A stretch of DNA of 64,000 nucleotides from Ancylobacter tetraedralis. GTDB lineage: Bacteria > Pseudomonadota > Alphaproteobacteria > Rhizobiales > Xanthobacteraceae. The notes beneath the pieces are model-generated. The model saw only the letters and a program-made list of their open reading frames with translations. It made no database searches and was not told the origin of the DNA. The stretch covers positions 1 through 64,000 of the forward strand of contig NZ_JACICD010000010.1 of the NCBI RefSeq assembly GCF_014195655.1, in the 5' to 3' direction. Shown here piece after piece: positions 39,468-48,934 of the stretch (its first letter is position 1; each line of letters begins with the position of its first letter). The position numbers were made by a program, and so were the translations under genes.

Positions 39468-41846
39468 ATGGCCGCCGAACCGACCACGACGGACACGCTG
39501 ACGCCCGAACTGCTCACCCGCATGAACGCCTGGTGGCGAGCGGCGAATTATCTCTCGGTCGGGCAGATCTACCTGCTCGACAACCCGCTGCTACGCGAAA
39601 AGCTGACGCTCGACCACGTCAAGCCGCGCCTGCTCGGCCACTGGGGCACGACGCCGGGGCTGAACTTCATCTATGTCCATCTCAACCGGGTCATCCGCGA
39701 TACCGATTCCAAGGTGCTGTTCATCGCCGGCCCCGGCCACGGCGCGCCGGGCGTGGTGGCAGCGACCTATCTCGAGGGTACCTATAGCGAGCTTTACCCC
39801 GACATATCCCGGGACGAGGAAGGACTGCGGCGGCTGTTCCGCCAGTTCTCGTTCCCCGGCGGCATTCCCAGCCATGCCGCGCCGGAAACGCCCGGCTCGA
39901 TCCATGAGGGCGGCGAGCTCGGCTATTCGCTGAGCCACGCCTATGGCGCGGTGCTGGACAATCCGGACCTGATCGTCGCCTGCGTGGTGGGCGATGGCGA
40001 GGCCGAGACCGGCCCGCTCGCCACCTCCTGGCACGGCAACAAGTTCCTCAACCCGGTCGGCGACGGCGCGGTGCTGCCGATCCTGCACCTCAACGGCTAC
40101 AAGATCGCCAATCCGACGGTGCTGGCGCGCATCAGCCCCGAGGAACTCAAGAGCCTGCTGCAGGGCTATGGCTACGACCCGATCTTCGTCGAGGGCGAGG
40201 ATCCCGATCCCATGCACCACGCCATGGCGGGCGCGCTGGACGAGGCCTTCGCCAGGATCGCCGCCATCCAGAAGGCCGCGCGCGAAGAGGGCGAGACCGA
40301 GCGCCCGCGCTGGCCGATGATCGTGCTGCGCAGCCCCAAGGGCTGGACCGGCCCGAAGACGGTCGACGGCAAGAAGACGGAAGGCTTCTGGCGCTCGCAC
40401 CAGGTGCCCTTCTCCGACATGTCGAAGCCCGAGCACCTCACCCTGCTCGAAGACTGGATGAAGAGCTACCGGCCCGAGGAGCTATTCGACGACGACGGCC
40501 GGCTGCGGCCGGAGATCGCCGCGCTGGCACCCGAGGGCGAGCGGCGCATGAGCGCCAACCCGCACGCCAATGGCGGCGCGCTGCGCCGGCCGTTGCGCCT
40601 GCCGGACTTCACCGATTATGCGCTGGACATTCCCCATCCCGGCGCGGTGGAGGCGGAATCGACCCATGTCATGGGCGTCTTCCTGCGCGACGTGATGAAG
40701 GAGAACCTCGCCTCCCGCAACTTCCGCGTGTTCGGCCCCGACGAGACCGCCTCGAACCGGCTGCAGGCGCTGTTCGAGGTGACGGACCGCGCGTGGAATG
40801 CGCAGACCTTCTCCTATGACGACCACCTCGCGCTGAACGGGCGGGTGACGGAGATCCTCTCCGAGCACATGTGCCAGGGCTGGCTGGAGGGCTATCTCCT
40901 CACCGGCCGGCATGGGCTGTTCTCCTGCTACGAGGCGTTCATCCACATCATCGATTCGATGTTCAACCAGCATGCGAAATGGCTGAAGACGGCGGGCGAG
41001 GTGGAATGGCGCCGGCCCATCGCCTCGCTCAACTATCTCCTCACCTCGCATGTCTGGCGGCAGGACCATAATGGCTTCAGCCACCAGGACCCCGGCTTCA
41101 TCGACCATGTGGTGAACAAGAAGGCGGACATCGTGCGGGTCTACCTGCCGCCGGACGCCAACACGCTGCTCTACGTCACCGACCACTGCCTGCGCTCATG
41201 GAACCGGGTGAACGTCATCGTCGCGGGCAAGCAGCCGGCGCCGCAATGGCTCGACATGGACGCCGCCATCAAGCACTGCACGCAGGGCATCGGCCTGTGG
41301 GAATGGGCCAGCAACGACCATGGCGGCGATCCCGACGTGGTGCTGGCCTGCGCCGGCGACGTGCCGACGCTGGAGACGCTGGCCGCCACCAGCCTGCTGC
41401 GCGAATTCTTCCCCGACCTCAAGGTGCGCGTCGTCAACGTGGTCGACCTGATGACGCTGCAGCCGAAATCCGAGCACCCGCACGGGCTCTCGGACGCCGA
41501 TTTCGACGCGCTGTTCACCAAGGACAAGCCGGTGATCTTCGCTTATCACGGCTATCCCTGGCTGATCCATCGTCTCGCCTACCGCCGCAACAATCACAAC
41601 AACATGCATGTGCGCGGCTATGTCGAGGAGGGATCCACCACGACGCCCTTCGACATGGTGGTGCGCAACCGGCTGGACCGCTTCCACCTCGTCGCCGACG
41701 TGCTGGACCGCGTGCCCAAGCTCGCCGGCCAGGTCCATGCGCGGCAGGCGATCCGCGACAAGCTGACCGAACACGCGCGCTATATCCGCGCCCATGGCCT
41801 CGACCTGCCGGAGGTGCGCGACTGGCGCTGGCCGGGCGGGGAGTGA
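39468..41846 (+). CDS. xfp: Phosphoketolase
   Basis: ThDP enzyme that splits xylulose 5-phosphate (and/or fructose 6-phosphate) with phosphate to acetyl phosphate plus glyceraldehyde 3-phosphate or erythrose 4-phosphate. The 792-residue protein opens with [21 protein letters not shown], then [26 protein letters not shown], the ThDP site [12 protein letters not shown], and SHQVPF. An AGGAGAG ribosome binding site precedes the ATG. No acetate kinase or phosphotransacetylase gene lies next to it. Low-oxygen control through the upstream FNR-type box is likely. Confidence 0.97.
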   Translation: MAAEPTTTDTLTPELLTRMNAWWRAANYLSVGQIYLLDNPLLREKLTLDHVKPRLLGHWGTTPGLNFIYVHLNRVIRDTDSKVLFIAGPGHGAPGVVAATYLEGTYSELYPDISRDEEGLRRLFRQFSFPGGIPSHAAPETPGSIHEGGELGYSLSHAYGAVLDNPDLIVACVVGDGEAETGPLATSWHGNKFLNPVGDGAVLPILHLNGYKIANPTVLARISPEELKSLLQGYGYDPIFVEGEDPDPMHHAMAGALDEAFARIAAIQKAAREEGETERPRWPMIVLRSPKGWTGPKTVDGKKTEGFWRSHQVPFSDMSKPEHLTLLEDWMKSYRPEELFDDDGRLRPEIAALAPEGERRMSANPHANGGALRRPLRLPDFTDYALDIPHPGAVEAESTHVMGVFLRDVMKENLASRNFRVFGPDETASNRLQALFEVTDRAWNAQTFSYDDHLALNGRVTEILSEHMCQGWLEGYLLTGRHGLFSCYEAFIHIIDSMFNQHAKWLKTAGEVEWRRPIASLNYLLTSHVWRQDHNGFSHQDPGFIDHVVNKKADIVRVYLPPDANTLLYVTDHCLRSWNRVNVIVAGKQPAPQWLDMDAAIKHCTQGIGLWEWASNDHGGDPDVVLACAGDVPTLETLAATSLLREFFPDLKVRVVNVVDLMTLQPKSEHPHGLSDADFDALFTKDKPVIFAYHGYPWLIHRLAYRRNNHNNMHVRGYVEEGSTTTPFDMVVRNRLDRFHLVADVLDRVPKLAGQVHARQAIRDKLTEHARYIRAHGLDLPEVRDWRWPGGE

Positions 41847-41860
41847 TCCCCTCCCCGCCA

Positions 41861-41903
41861 CCCGCCTGTCCGCCGGCACAATCTGTGCCGGCGGACAGGC
41901 GGG
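41861..41903. repeat. Perfect 20-bp inverted repeat after phosphoketolase
   Basis: The arms CCCGCCTGTCCGCCGGCACA and its exact complement are separated by only three bases (ATC). It starts 14 bases after the xfp stop. No T-run follows on the plus strand, so it is not a classical terminator, but the RNA hairpin would be extremely stable and could block 3' decay or end transcription. Confidence 0.85.
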
Positions 41904-41975
41904 CGACAGCTTGGCTCCTCTAGGTTCCGGTCGATCGATGCACACCGCCGATCGCCTGGACCTAAGGAACCACTC

Positions 41976-42248
41976 ATGCGCAAACTCGTCGCCGGCCTCG
42001 TCGCCGTCTCCGTTCTCGCCCCCGTCGCCGCGTTCGCCGGCCCGGTCTGCACCACCGAAGCCAAGGACAAGTGGCTGACCGAGGAGGCCATGAAGGCCAA
42101 GATCAGCGAAATGGGCTACCAGAAGATCAAGACCTTCAAGGTCTCTGGCAGCTGCTACGAAATCTACGGCTACACCAAGGACGACAAGAAGGCCGAGGTC
42201 TATTTCAACCCGGTCACCGGCGCGGTCGTGAAGTCCGAAATCGACTGA
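41976..42248 (+). CDS. PepSY-domain secreted small protein
   Basis: A 90-residue protein with a signal peptide (MRKLVAGLVAVSVLAPVAAFA, cut after Ala21) and a single PepSY-like domain (AKISEMGYQKIKTFKVSGSCYE, with two cysteines). Such proteins are commonly next to cytochrome b561 and two-component genes, as here. It overlaps the next gene by 1 base (TGATG). Function is unknown, possibly sensing or redox partner. Confidence 0.85.
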   Translation: MRKLVAGLVAVSVLAPVAAFAGPVCTTEAKDKWLTEEAMKAKISEMGYQKIKTFKVSGSCYEIYGYTKDDKKAEVYFNPVTGAVVKSEID

Positions 42249-42811
42249 TGACGCGAAACGCGGCTGAGGCCGGGGCGGTTGCCGCCCCGGCCGCGGGCAT
42301 GGACGTCCGGGTCTGGGATCCGGTCGTGCGCCTGTTCCACTGGACCGTCGTCACCGGCTGCGTCCTCAATCTTTTCATCCTGCCGGAGGGCAAGCTGGCG
42401 CACCGCTATGTCGGCTATGCCGTGGCGGGCGCGCTCGTCGTGCGGCTGATCTGGGGTTTCATCGGCACGCGATATGCCCGCTTCTCGGATTTCGTGCCCA
42501 CCCCCGCGCGCCTGCGCTCCTATCTGGCGGCGCTCGCCAAGGGCCGAGAGCCGCGCATGCTCGGGCACAACCCGGCGGCAGCGGTGATGATGCTGACGCT
42601 CATGGCACTGCTGGCCAGCGTCGCCGTCACCGGCTGGATGACGACGCTCGACGCCTTCTGGGGCGAGGAGTGGCTGGAGGACCTGCACGGCACGCTCGCC
42701 AATGGCATACTCGTGCTCGCCCTCCTTCACGCGGCTGCCGCGCTGGTGGAGAGCTGGCGCCACCGCGAGAACCTCGTATGGTCCATGGTCACAGGCCGCA
42801 AGCGGCCGTAA
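42248..42811 (+). CDS. Cytochrome b561-family membrane protein
   Basis: A 187-residue di-heme-type membrane cytochrome with about four helices. Seen: VWDPVVRLFHWTVVTGC (heme His in helix 1), HRYVGYAVAGALVVRLIWGFIGTRYARF, and LHGTLANGILVLALLHAAAAL with further histidines. It probably takes electrons from, or gives them to, a periplasmic partner. The TGATG overlap ties its translation to the PepSY gene. Confidence 0.9.
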   Translation: MTRNAAEAGAVAAPAAGMDVRVWDPVVRLFHWTVVTGCVLNLFILPEGKLAHRYVGYAVAGALVVRLIWGFIGTRYARFSDFVPTPARLRSYLAALAKGREPRMLGHNPAAAVMMLTLMALLASVAVTGWMTTLDAFWGEEWLEDLHGTLANGILVLALLHAAAALVESWRHRENLVWSMVTGRKRP

Positions 42812-42831
42812 CAACGCGCATGTGAGGGGCC

Positions 42832-43524
42832 GTGAGACTTCTCCTCGTTGAGGACAGCGCGCGGCTGCGCGATCTGGTGGGCGAGACCATTCGCGGCGCC
42901 GGCTGGCGGCTCGATGCCGTCGGCAGCGTGGCGGAGGCGCAGGAGGCGCTGGCCACCACGCGCTACGACCTCGTTCTGCTCGATCTCGGCCTGCCGGACG
43001 GCGACGGGCTGGCGGTGATCCGCGACCTGCGCCGTGCCCGGGATCCGACCCCCGTGCTGGCGCTCACCGCCCGCACGGCGGTGGACGAGCGCATTGCCGG
43101 CCTCGACGCGGGGGCCGACGACTATCTCGGCAAGCCGTTCAACAATGGCGAATTGCTGGCCCGGGCGCGCGCCCTGCTGCGCCGCGCGCCGCTTGTCGCC
43201 GATCCGGTGCTGGAGACCGGCGCGCTGCGCTTCGACCCCGCCACCCAGGAGGCAAGCTGCGCCGGCGAGGTCATCGCCCTTGCCCCACGCGAGCGGGCCG
43301 CGCTGGAAATCCTGCTGCGCCATGCCGGCCGGGTCACGCCCAAGCGGGGGCTGGAGGCGATGCTGTCGGAATTCGACGGCGAGACCAGCCCCAATGCCAT
43401 CGAGCTGGTACTCTCGCGGCTGCGCCGCAAGCTGGCGCCCTATGAGACCAGCGCGGCGATCGAAACCGTGCGCGGCGTCGGCTACATGCTGCGCGAGACC
43501 CGCGCCGATACGGGGGAGGCCTGA
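42832..43524 (+). CDS. OmpR-family response regulator
   Basis: A 230-residue regulator with an N-terminal receiver domain (phospho-acceptor Asp51 in LVLLDLGLPDGDG; acidic pair ED at 7-8; Lys in YLGKPF) and a C-terminal winged helix (ALEILLRHAGRVTPKRGLEAML, RRKLAPYE.. and GVGYMLRE). GTG start at 42832 with GAGGGGCC upstream. It lies 20 bases after the cytochrome gene and 1 base before the kinase gene. Confidence 0.95.
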   Translation: MRLLLVEDSARLRDLVGETIRGAGWRLDAVGSVAEAQEALATTRYDLVLLDLGLPDGDGLAVIRDLRRARDPTPVLALTARTAVDERIAGLDAGADDYLGKPFNNGELLARARALLRRAPLVADPVLETGALRFDPATQEASCAGEVIALAPRERAALEILLRHAGRVTPKRGLEAMLSEFDGETSPNAIELVLSRLRRKLAPYETSAAIETVRGVGYMLRETRADTGEA

Positions 43525-43525
43525 C

Positions 43526-44941
43526 GTGCCGAGCCGGAGCGAGCGACGGGCACGCCCGCTCGGCCGCATTCTCGCCGGCCGCATCATCGCCTTCGCGATG
43601 CTGGCGATGCTCGCCCAGCTCGTCGCCGTGCTCGTGGAATATGCGCGGGATCCCGAGAACCTCGCCCGCCTCGTGCTGGAGCGCGAAAGCGCCGAACTCG
43701 CGCAAGGGTTGACGCATGACGACACCCGCCTCGGCTTCCAGCTGCCCGAGGCGCTGGCGGCGCGCTACGGCACGGCGAATTCCGGCTACATGGCGCGCGT
43801 GCGCACCGCCAGCGGGGTAGTGCTGTTCTCCCATTGCGACGCGGACTGCGCCGAGCATTTCCTCCCGCTCGACCTGCACCCGCCGACCTTCTGGATCCGC
43901 ACGCTGGTGCCGGGCTATCCGCTGACCTTCGCCGGCGGCCACACCTTCAACCCCGGCGACCATGTCGTCTTCATCGAGATCGCGGTGACGGGCGACCCGC
44001 AGGGCGCCATGTGGGGCGTGCTGGTGGAGGAAGTGCTCGACCACATGCTGGTGCCGATGAGCCTGACTCTGCTCTTCGTGCTCGGCGCCACGCTGCTGTC
44101 GCTGCGCGCCGCGCTCCGCCCGGTCGCCGCGGCCGCGCGGCAGGCGGAGCGGCTCGACCCGCTCGGCACCGATGCCCGGCTCGACGCGGAGGGCATGCCG
44201 CGCGAGATCGCCCAGCTCGCCGGCGCGGTGAACCGCTCCTATGCCCGCACGCGCGAATTGATGGCGGCGCAGAAGCTTTTCACCTCCGCCATCGCCCACG
44301 AGATCCGCACCCCGCTCGCGGTGATCCGGCTGGAGCTGGAAAGGCTGGACCACCCGGCCGCCCGGCGCGCCACCGCCGAGCTCGACGAGCTCACCCATTT
44401 CGTAGAGCAGCTGGTAACGCTTGCACGGCTGGAAGCCTCCGACCGCTCGGGCTTCGTGCCCATCGACCTCGCCACGCTGGCGGAGGAGACCGTCTCAACG
44501 CTGGCGCCCTTCGTCTATGCCCACGGCGCCAGCATCGCGCTGGAGGTTGTCCCGGCCCCGCCCGTGCTTGGCCAGCCAGCCCTGCTGAAGGACGCCGTGC
44601 GCAACCTGATCGAGAACGCGGTGCGCCATGGGGCGGCGGGAGCCGGCGGGCCAAGCACGGGCGGGGGCGGGGCCGGAATCGCCATCGTCGTGTCCACCGA
44701 TGCGGGGCCGGGCCTCACCGTCAGCGATGACGGCATCGGCTTCACGCCCGCCGATCCGGCCGCCGGCGGCGACGCGCCGGGACACTACAAGCGGGCCGGC
44801 GGGCTCGGCATCGGGCTGGAGATCGTCCGCCGCATCGCCCTGCTGCATGGCGGCAGCGTCGCGATATCGGGCAATGCCCCGCACGGCGCACGCGTGCGCA
44901 TCGCGCTGCCGCCGGCCGACCCGCTCACACCCGCTCGATAA
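43526..44941 (+). CDS. Sensor histidine kinase
   Basis: A 471-residue membrane kinase, partner of the preceding regulator. Two transmembrane helices (about 15-35 and 175-195) bracket a periplasmic sensor domain. The H-box SAIAHEIRTPLAVIRLELERL (shown in part) carries the phospho-His, followed by the ATPase with N-box LIENAVRHG and G-box GGLGIGLEIVRR. GTG start at 43526. A Gly/Ala-rich insertion (AGAGGPSTGGGGAG) sits between the N and G boxes. The 3' end overlaps the convergent DUF72 gene by 17 bases. Confidence 0.94.
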   Translation: MPSRSERRARPLGRILAGRIIAFAMLAMLAQLVAVLVEYARDPENLARLVLERESAELAQGLTHDDTRLGFQLPEALAARYGTANSGYMARVRTASGVVLFSHCDADCAEHFLPLDLHPPTFWIRTLVPGYPLTFAGGHTFNPGDHVVFIEIAVTGDPQGAMWGVLVEEVLDHMLVPMSLTLLFVLGATLLSLRAALRPVAAAARQAERLDPLGTDARLDAEGMPREIAQLAGAVNRSYARTRELMAAQKLFTSAIAHEIRTPLAVIRLELERLDHPAARRATAELDELTHFVEQLVTLARLEASDRSGFVPIDLATLAEETVSTLAPFVYAHGASIALEVVPAPPVLGQPALLKDAVRNLIENAVRHGAAGAGGPSTGGGGAGIAIVVSTDAGPGLTVSDDGIGFTPADPAAGGDAPGHYKRAGGLGIGLEIVRRIALLHGGSVAISGNAPHGARVRIALPPADPLTPAR

Positions 44942-45740
44942 GCGCCATGGCGGCGGCGGGATTGCGGACTTTGTGCCCGCTGATGACGAACAGGAACACG
45001 TCGCGCGGCGTCACCGGTGCCGGCGGCGCGAGGAGCCGGTCGGCGAGCGCGGCCGGCGTTTCGCCCGTGGCCCAGGCCTTCGCCGCGGCCGCCCAGCCGT
45101 CCAGCGCCTGCGGGCCATAGCCGAGCGCCTCCTCCTCGCGCGTGCCCATGATCCGCGCATAGACGAAGGGCGCCGTGACATCGGCGATGCACGGATGCTC
45201 GCTGTCGCCGGCGAATATGATGGCGACGCCGTAGGCCCGCGCCAGCGCCACGAACTCCGCCGACGCGAAGCTCTCGTGCCGCACCTCCACCGCGTGGCGA
45301 AGCGCGATGCCCTCGATGCTTGTCGGCAGCAGCTTCAGGAAGCCCTCGAAATCGGCGGGATCGAACTTCTTGGTGGCCATGAACTGCCAGTTCACCGGGC
45401 CGAGCTTGTGCTTCAGTTCGCTCACCCCGCTGCGGAAGAAGCGCTCGATCGATTCACCCGCCTCGCTCAGCACCCGGCGATTGGTGGTGAAGCGCGGGCC
45501 CTTGAGCGTGAAGACGAAATCGTCCGGCGTCTCCGCGAACCATTTGGCGAAGCTCTCGGGCTTCTGCGAGCCGTAATAGGTGCCGTTGATCTCGATGGCC
45601 GTGAGCTTCGAGCTCGCATGTTCCAGCTCGCGCTTCTGGGCGAGGCCCTCGGGGTAGAAAGCGCCGCGCCACGGCTCGAAGGTCCAGCCGCCGACGCCGA
45701 TGCGGATCTGCCCGTGCCGTGCCTGCCCATGCTGTGCCAT
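44925..45740 (-). CDS. DUF72-domain protein (YecE-like)
   Basis: A 271-residue TIM-barrel-like protein of unknown function. Seen: IRIGVGGWTFEPWRGAFYP, LTAIEINGTYYGSQKPESF, FTLKGPRFTTNRR, and the later region VFLFVISGHKVRNPAAAM. The start at 45740 is chosen because the domain begins a few residues later; the open frame extends to 45800 with Pro/Gly-rich sequence. No function can be assigned from context. Confidence 0.9.
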   Translation of the reverse strand: MAQHGQARHGQIRIGVGGWTFEPWRGAFYPEGLAQKRELEHASSKLTAIEINGTYYGSQKPESFAKWFAETPDDFVFTLKGPRFTTNRRVLSEAGESIERFFRSGVSELKHKLGPVNWQFMATKKFDPADFEGFLKLLPTSIEGIALRHAVEVRHESFASAEFVALARAYGVAIIFAGDSEHPCIADVTAPFVYARIMGTREEEALGYGPQALDGWAAAAKAWATGETPAALADRLLAPPAPVTPRDVFLFVISGHKVRNPAAAMALIERV

Positions 45741-45822
45741 GACGGCCTCGCTCGCCGGTGTGAGGGGCGGCAGGATAGGAGCGCCTCCGCCACCCGGCAA
45801 CCCGATCCCGCCCCCTGCCCGA

Positions 45823-46293
45823 CTACTCGATCGGCAGCGCCTGCGCGTGCTTCACCTGGCTCAGCGCGAAGCTCGATTCGATGGAAGCGACGCCTTCCAG
45901 CCGGGTCAGCGTGCGCTTGAGGAAGGCCTCATAGGCCGGCAGGTCCTTCACCACGATGCGCAGGAGATAATCGCGCTGGCCGGTCATCAGGTAGCATTCC
46001 ACGATCTCCGGCCAGCGCAGGATCGCCCGCGAGAAGCGGTCCAATTCGTCCTCGCGCTGGCGCTCCAGCCGGATGGAGGCGAACACGCTGATCGGCAGCC
46101 CGACCTTCTGCTGGTCCACCACCGCGACATAGCCCTTGATGACGCCCGACGCCTCCATCTGCCGCACCCGCCGTGCGCAGGGCGAGGGCGACAGGCCGAC
46201 CCGCGTGCTGATCTCCTCCATGGTCGCATGCGCGTTTTCCTGCAGCGCGGCGAGAATTCGGCGGTCAATCGCATCCAGCGTGTGTTCTGCCAT
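45823..46293 (-). CDS. Lrp/AsnC-family transcriptional regulator
   Basis: A 156-residue amino-acid-responsive regulator. The N-terminal helix-turn-helix spans DAIDRRILAALQENAHATMEE and GLSPSPCARRVRQME; the C-terminal RAM domain includes VECYLMTGQRDYLLRIVVKDL. It is divergent from the AceE-like gene with a 127-base gap. A similar layout, mdeR next to mdeB, is known from Pseudomonas, so it probably activates or represses the E1 gene in response to an amino acid. Confidence 0.94.
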   Translation of the reverse strand: MAEHTLDAIDRRILAALQENAHATMEEISTRVGLSPSPCARRVRQMEASGVIKGYVAVVDQQKVGLPISVFASIRLERQREDELDRFSRAILRWPEIVECYLMTGQRDYLLRIVVKDLPAYEAFLKRTLTRLEGVASIESSFALSQVKHAQALPIE

Positions 46294-46420
46294 GTCGAGC
46301 CATCTTGGGCACATATTCTGGTGTTTCCAGCCAATGCTGGCCGTGCCGACAGCCCATAACAGCTGCATTCGCCCGCGCCGCCAAGGTATTTTCGTCCAAC
46401 TGCAAGCGGGAGAGACATAA

Positions 46421-48787
46421 ATGTCCGCGGGACGGGTGGAAATCCTCGAGGAACTGGAACGCAAGGTGCGCTGGCTGGCGACCTGGACGATCCATAACGC
46501 CAACCATGTGCGAACCAACAGCGACGGGCTGAAGGTGGGCGGCCATCAGGCCTCCTCCGCCTCGCTCGCCACGATCATGACCGCGCTCTATTTCGCGGCG
46601 CTCCGGCCCGAGGACCGGGTGGCGGTGAAGCCGCATGCGAGCCCGGTGTTCCACGCCATCCAGTACCTGTTCGGCAACCAGACCCGCGCCAAGCTGGAGA
46701 ATTTCCGCGGCTACAAGGGCGCGCAGTCCTACCCCTCCCGGACCAAGGACGTCGATGATGTCGACTTCTCCACCGGCTCGGTGGGGCTCGGCGTCGCGCA
46801 GACGCTGTTCGCCGCGCTGGTGCAGGACTATCTGCGCGCCAAGGAGCTTCTGGGGGCAGATCTCGGTCCGGCTCGGCCCGAGGGCAAGATGGTCGCGCTG
46901 GTCGGCGATGCCGAGATGGACGAGGGCAACATCTTCGAGGCGCTGCTGGAGGGCTGGAAGCACGGCCTGCGCAACACCTGGTGGATCGTCGACTATAATC
47001 GCCAGAGCCTCGACGCGGTGGTGCGCGAGGGGCTGTGGGAGCGGTTCGAATCGATCTTCCGCAATTTCGGCTGGGATGTCGTCATCCTGAAATATGGCCG
47101 GCTGCAGCAGGCCGCCTTCGCCGAGCCCGGCGGGCAGGCTCTGCGCCAGTGGATCGATACCTGCCCCAACCAGCTCTATTCGGCGCTGACCTTCCAGGGC
47201 GGCAAGGCCTGGCGCAAACGCCTGATGGACGAGATCGGCGACCAGGGTCCGGTCGCGGCGCTGATCGAGGCCCGCTCGGACGAGGAACTCGCGGCGCTGA
47301 TGGCCAATCTGGGCGGCCACGATTTGCCCTCGCTGCTCGCCGCCTTTGAGGAGGCGCGCGCGCATGACCGGCCGGTCTGCTTCATCGCCTACACCATCAA
47401 GGGCTTCGGCCTGCCGCTCGCCGGGCACAAGGACAACCATGCCGGGCTGATGACCGCGACCCAGGTGGAGAAGCTGCGCGCCGAGCATCAGGTGCGCACG
47501 GGCCATGAATGGGACCGCTTCGAGGGCCTCTCGACACCGCCCGAGACGCTGGACGCCTTCCTCAAGGCCGCCCCGTTCAACGCGCGCGGCGCACGGCGCT
47601 ACCAGGCGCCCGCCATCGCGGTGCCGGCCACGCTGCACGTGCCGCTGCAGGCCGCGATGTCGACCCAGCAGGGCTTCGGCCTGCTGCTACATGAGATCGC
47701 CAAGCAGGACACCGCGTTCGCCAGCCGCATCGTCACGACCTCGCCCGATGTCACCGTCTCGACCAATCTCGGCGCCTTCGTGAACCGGCGCGGCCTGTTC
47801 GCGCGTGAGGAACTGGCCGACACGTTCAAGCGCGAGCGCATTCCCTCGACCTATAATTGGGAATTCTCGCCCAAGGGCCAGCACATGGAGCTCGGCATTG
47901 CCGAGATGAACCTGTTCATCATGCTCTCGGCGCTCGGCCTGTCGCATTCGCTGTTCGGCGAGCGGCTGCTGCCGGTGGGCACGCTGTACGATCCGTTCAT
48001 CGAGCGCGGGCTCGATGCGCTGAACTATGCCTGCTACCAGGATGCGCGCTTCATCCTCGCCGCCACCCCCTCCGGGGTGACGCTGGCGCCGGAAGGCGGG
48101 GCTCACCAGTCCATCGCCACGCCGCTGATCGGCATGGCGCAGGACGGGCTCGCCAGCTTCGAGCCGGCCTTCGTCGACGAACTCGCGGTGATCCTGCGCT
48201 TCGCCTTCGCGCACATGCAAGAGGAGGACGGCGGCTCCACCTATCTGCGCCTGTCCACCCGCACCATCGAGCAGCCCAAGCGGACAATCAATGCCGGCCT
48301 CGCCGGCGACATCGTCAAGGGCGGCTACTGGATGCGCCCGCCCGGCCCGAACGCGCAGGTCGTGGTCGCCTATACCGGGGCGCTGGCGCCCGAGGCGATC
48401 GCGGCGGTCGGGCTCATGGCCGAGGACCGGCGCGATGTCGGCCTGCTCGCCATCACCTCGGCCGATCGTCTTCATGGCGGCTGGACCGGCGCGCAGCGGG
48501 CGCGCGAGGAGGGCGACCCGTCGGCGCACAGCCATGTCGAGACGCTGCTCGCCGCGGTGCCGCACGATTGCACGCTGATCACCGTGATCGACGGCCATCC
48601 CGCCACGCTCGGCTGGCTCGGCGCGGTGTGGGGCCACCGCACCCGCGCGCTCGGCGTCGAGCATTTCGGCCAGACCGGCACGCTGCAGGATCTCTATCGC
48701 CATTACGGCATCGACGCCGAGGGCATCGCCCGCGCCGCGCAGGCCATCGCCCCCGGCCGACCGATCCGCCATCTGCGGGCGGTGTGA
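46421..48787 (+). CDS. AceE-like 2-oxo-acid dehydrogenase E1 / transketolase-family protein
   Basis: A 788-residue ThDP enzyme closest to homodimeric pyruvate dehydrogenase E1 (AceE), also annotated as transketolase. Seen: KVGGHQASSASLATIM, KPHASPVFHAIQYL, the ThDP motif GDAEMDEGN-(about 26)-YNRQSLD, and TIKGFGLPLAGHKDNHAG. It is about 100 residues shorter than E. coli AceE (887). No E2/E3 genes are present. The linked Lrp-type regulator points to 2-oxo acids from amino-acid breakdown (such as 2-oxobutyrate), but the substrate is not provable here. Confidence 0.85.
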   Translation: MSAGRVEILEELERKVRWLATWTIHNANHVRTNSDGLKVGGHQASSASLATIMTALYFAALRPEDRVAVKPHASPVFHAIQYLFGNQTRAKLENFRGYKGAQSYPSRTKDVDDVDFSTGSVGLGVAQTLFAALVQDYLRAKELLGADLGPARPEGKMVALVGDAEMDEGNIFEALLEGWKHGLRNTWWIVDYNRQSLDAVVREGLWERFESIFRNFGWDVVILKYGRLQQAAFAEPGGQALRQWIDTCPNQLYSALTFQGGKAWRKRLMDEIGDQGPVAALIEARSDEELAALMANLGGHDLPSLLAAFEEARAHDRPVCFIAYTIKGFGLPLAGHKDNHAGLMTATQVEKLRAEHQVRTGHEWDRFEGLSTPPETLDAFLKAAPFNARGARRYQAPAIAVPATLHVPLQAAMSTQQGFGLLLHEIAKQDTAFASRIVTTSPDVTVSTNLGAFVNRRGLFAREELADTFKRERIPSTYNWEFSPKGQHMELGIAEMNLFIMLSALGLSHSLFGERLLPVGTLYDPFIERGLDALNYACYQDARFILAATPSGVTLAPEGGAHQSIATPLIGMAQDGLASFEPAFVDELAVILRFAFAHMQEEDGGSTYLRLSTRTIEQPKRTINAGLAGDIVKGGYWMRPPGPNAQVVVAYTGALAPEAIAAVGLMAEDRRDVGLLAITSADRLHGGWTGAQRAREEGDPSAHSHVETLLAAVPHDCTLITVIDGHPATLGWLGAVWGHRTRALGVEHFGQTGTLQDLYRHYGIDAEGIARAAQAIAPGRPIRHLRAV

Positions 48788-48802
48788 GGCCGCGTCATCG
48801 CC

Positions 48803-48838
48803 AAAGAAAAACGCGCCGGCCTTCGCGGGACCGGCGCG
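48803..48838 (-). terminator. Rho-independent terminator after NAD-formate dehydrogenase
   Basis: On the minus strand CGCGCCGG and CCGGCGCG form an 8-bp stem around an 11-base loop, followed by TTTTTCTTT. It ends the fdh transcript and lies just past the stop of the convergent E1 gene. Confidence 0.88.
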
Positions 48839-48934
48839 CAGTTTGCCAGACGCTCGCCAGCCAGACTGGCAGCCGAGCGCGTTGGGAAGGCACGGTGCGC
48901 GCCGTCCGAAGGACGCGCACCGCGGGGATGACGG

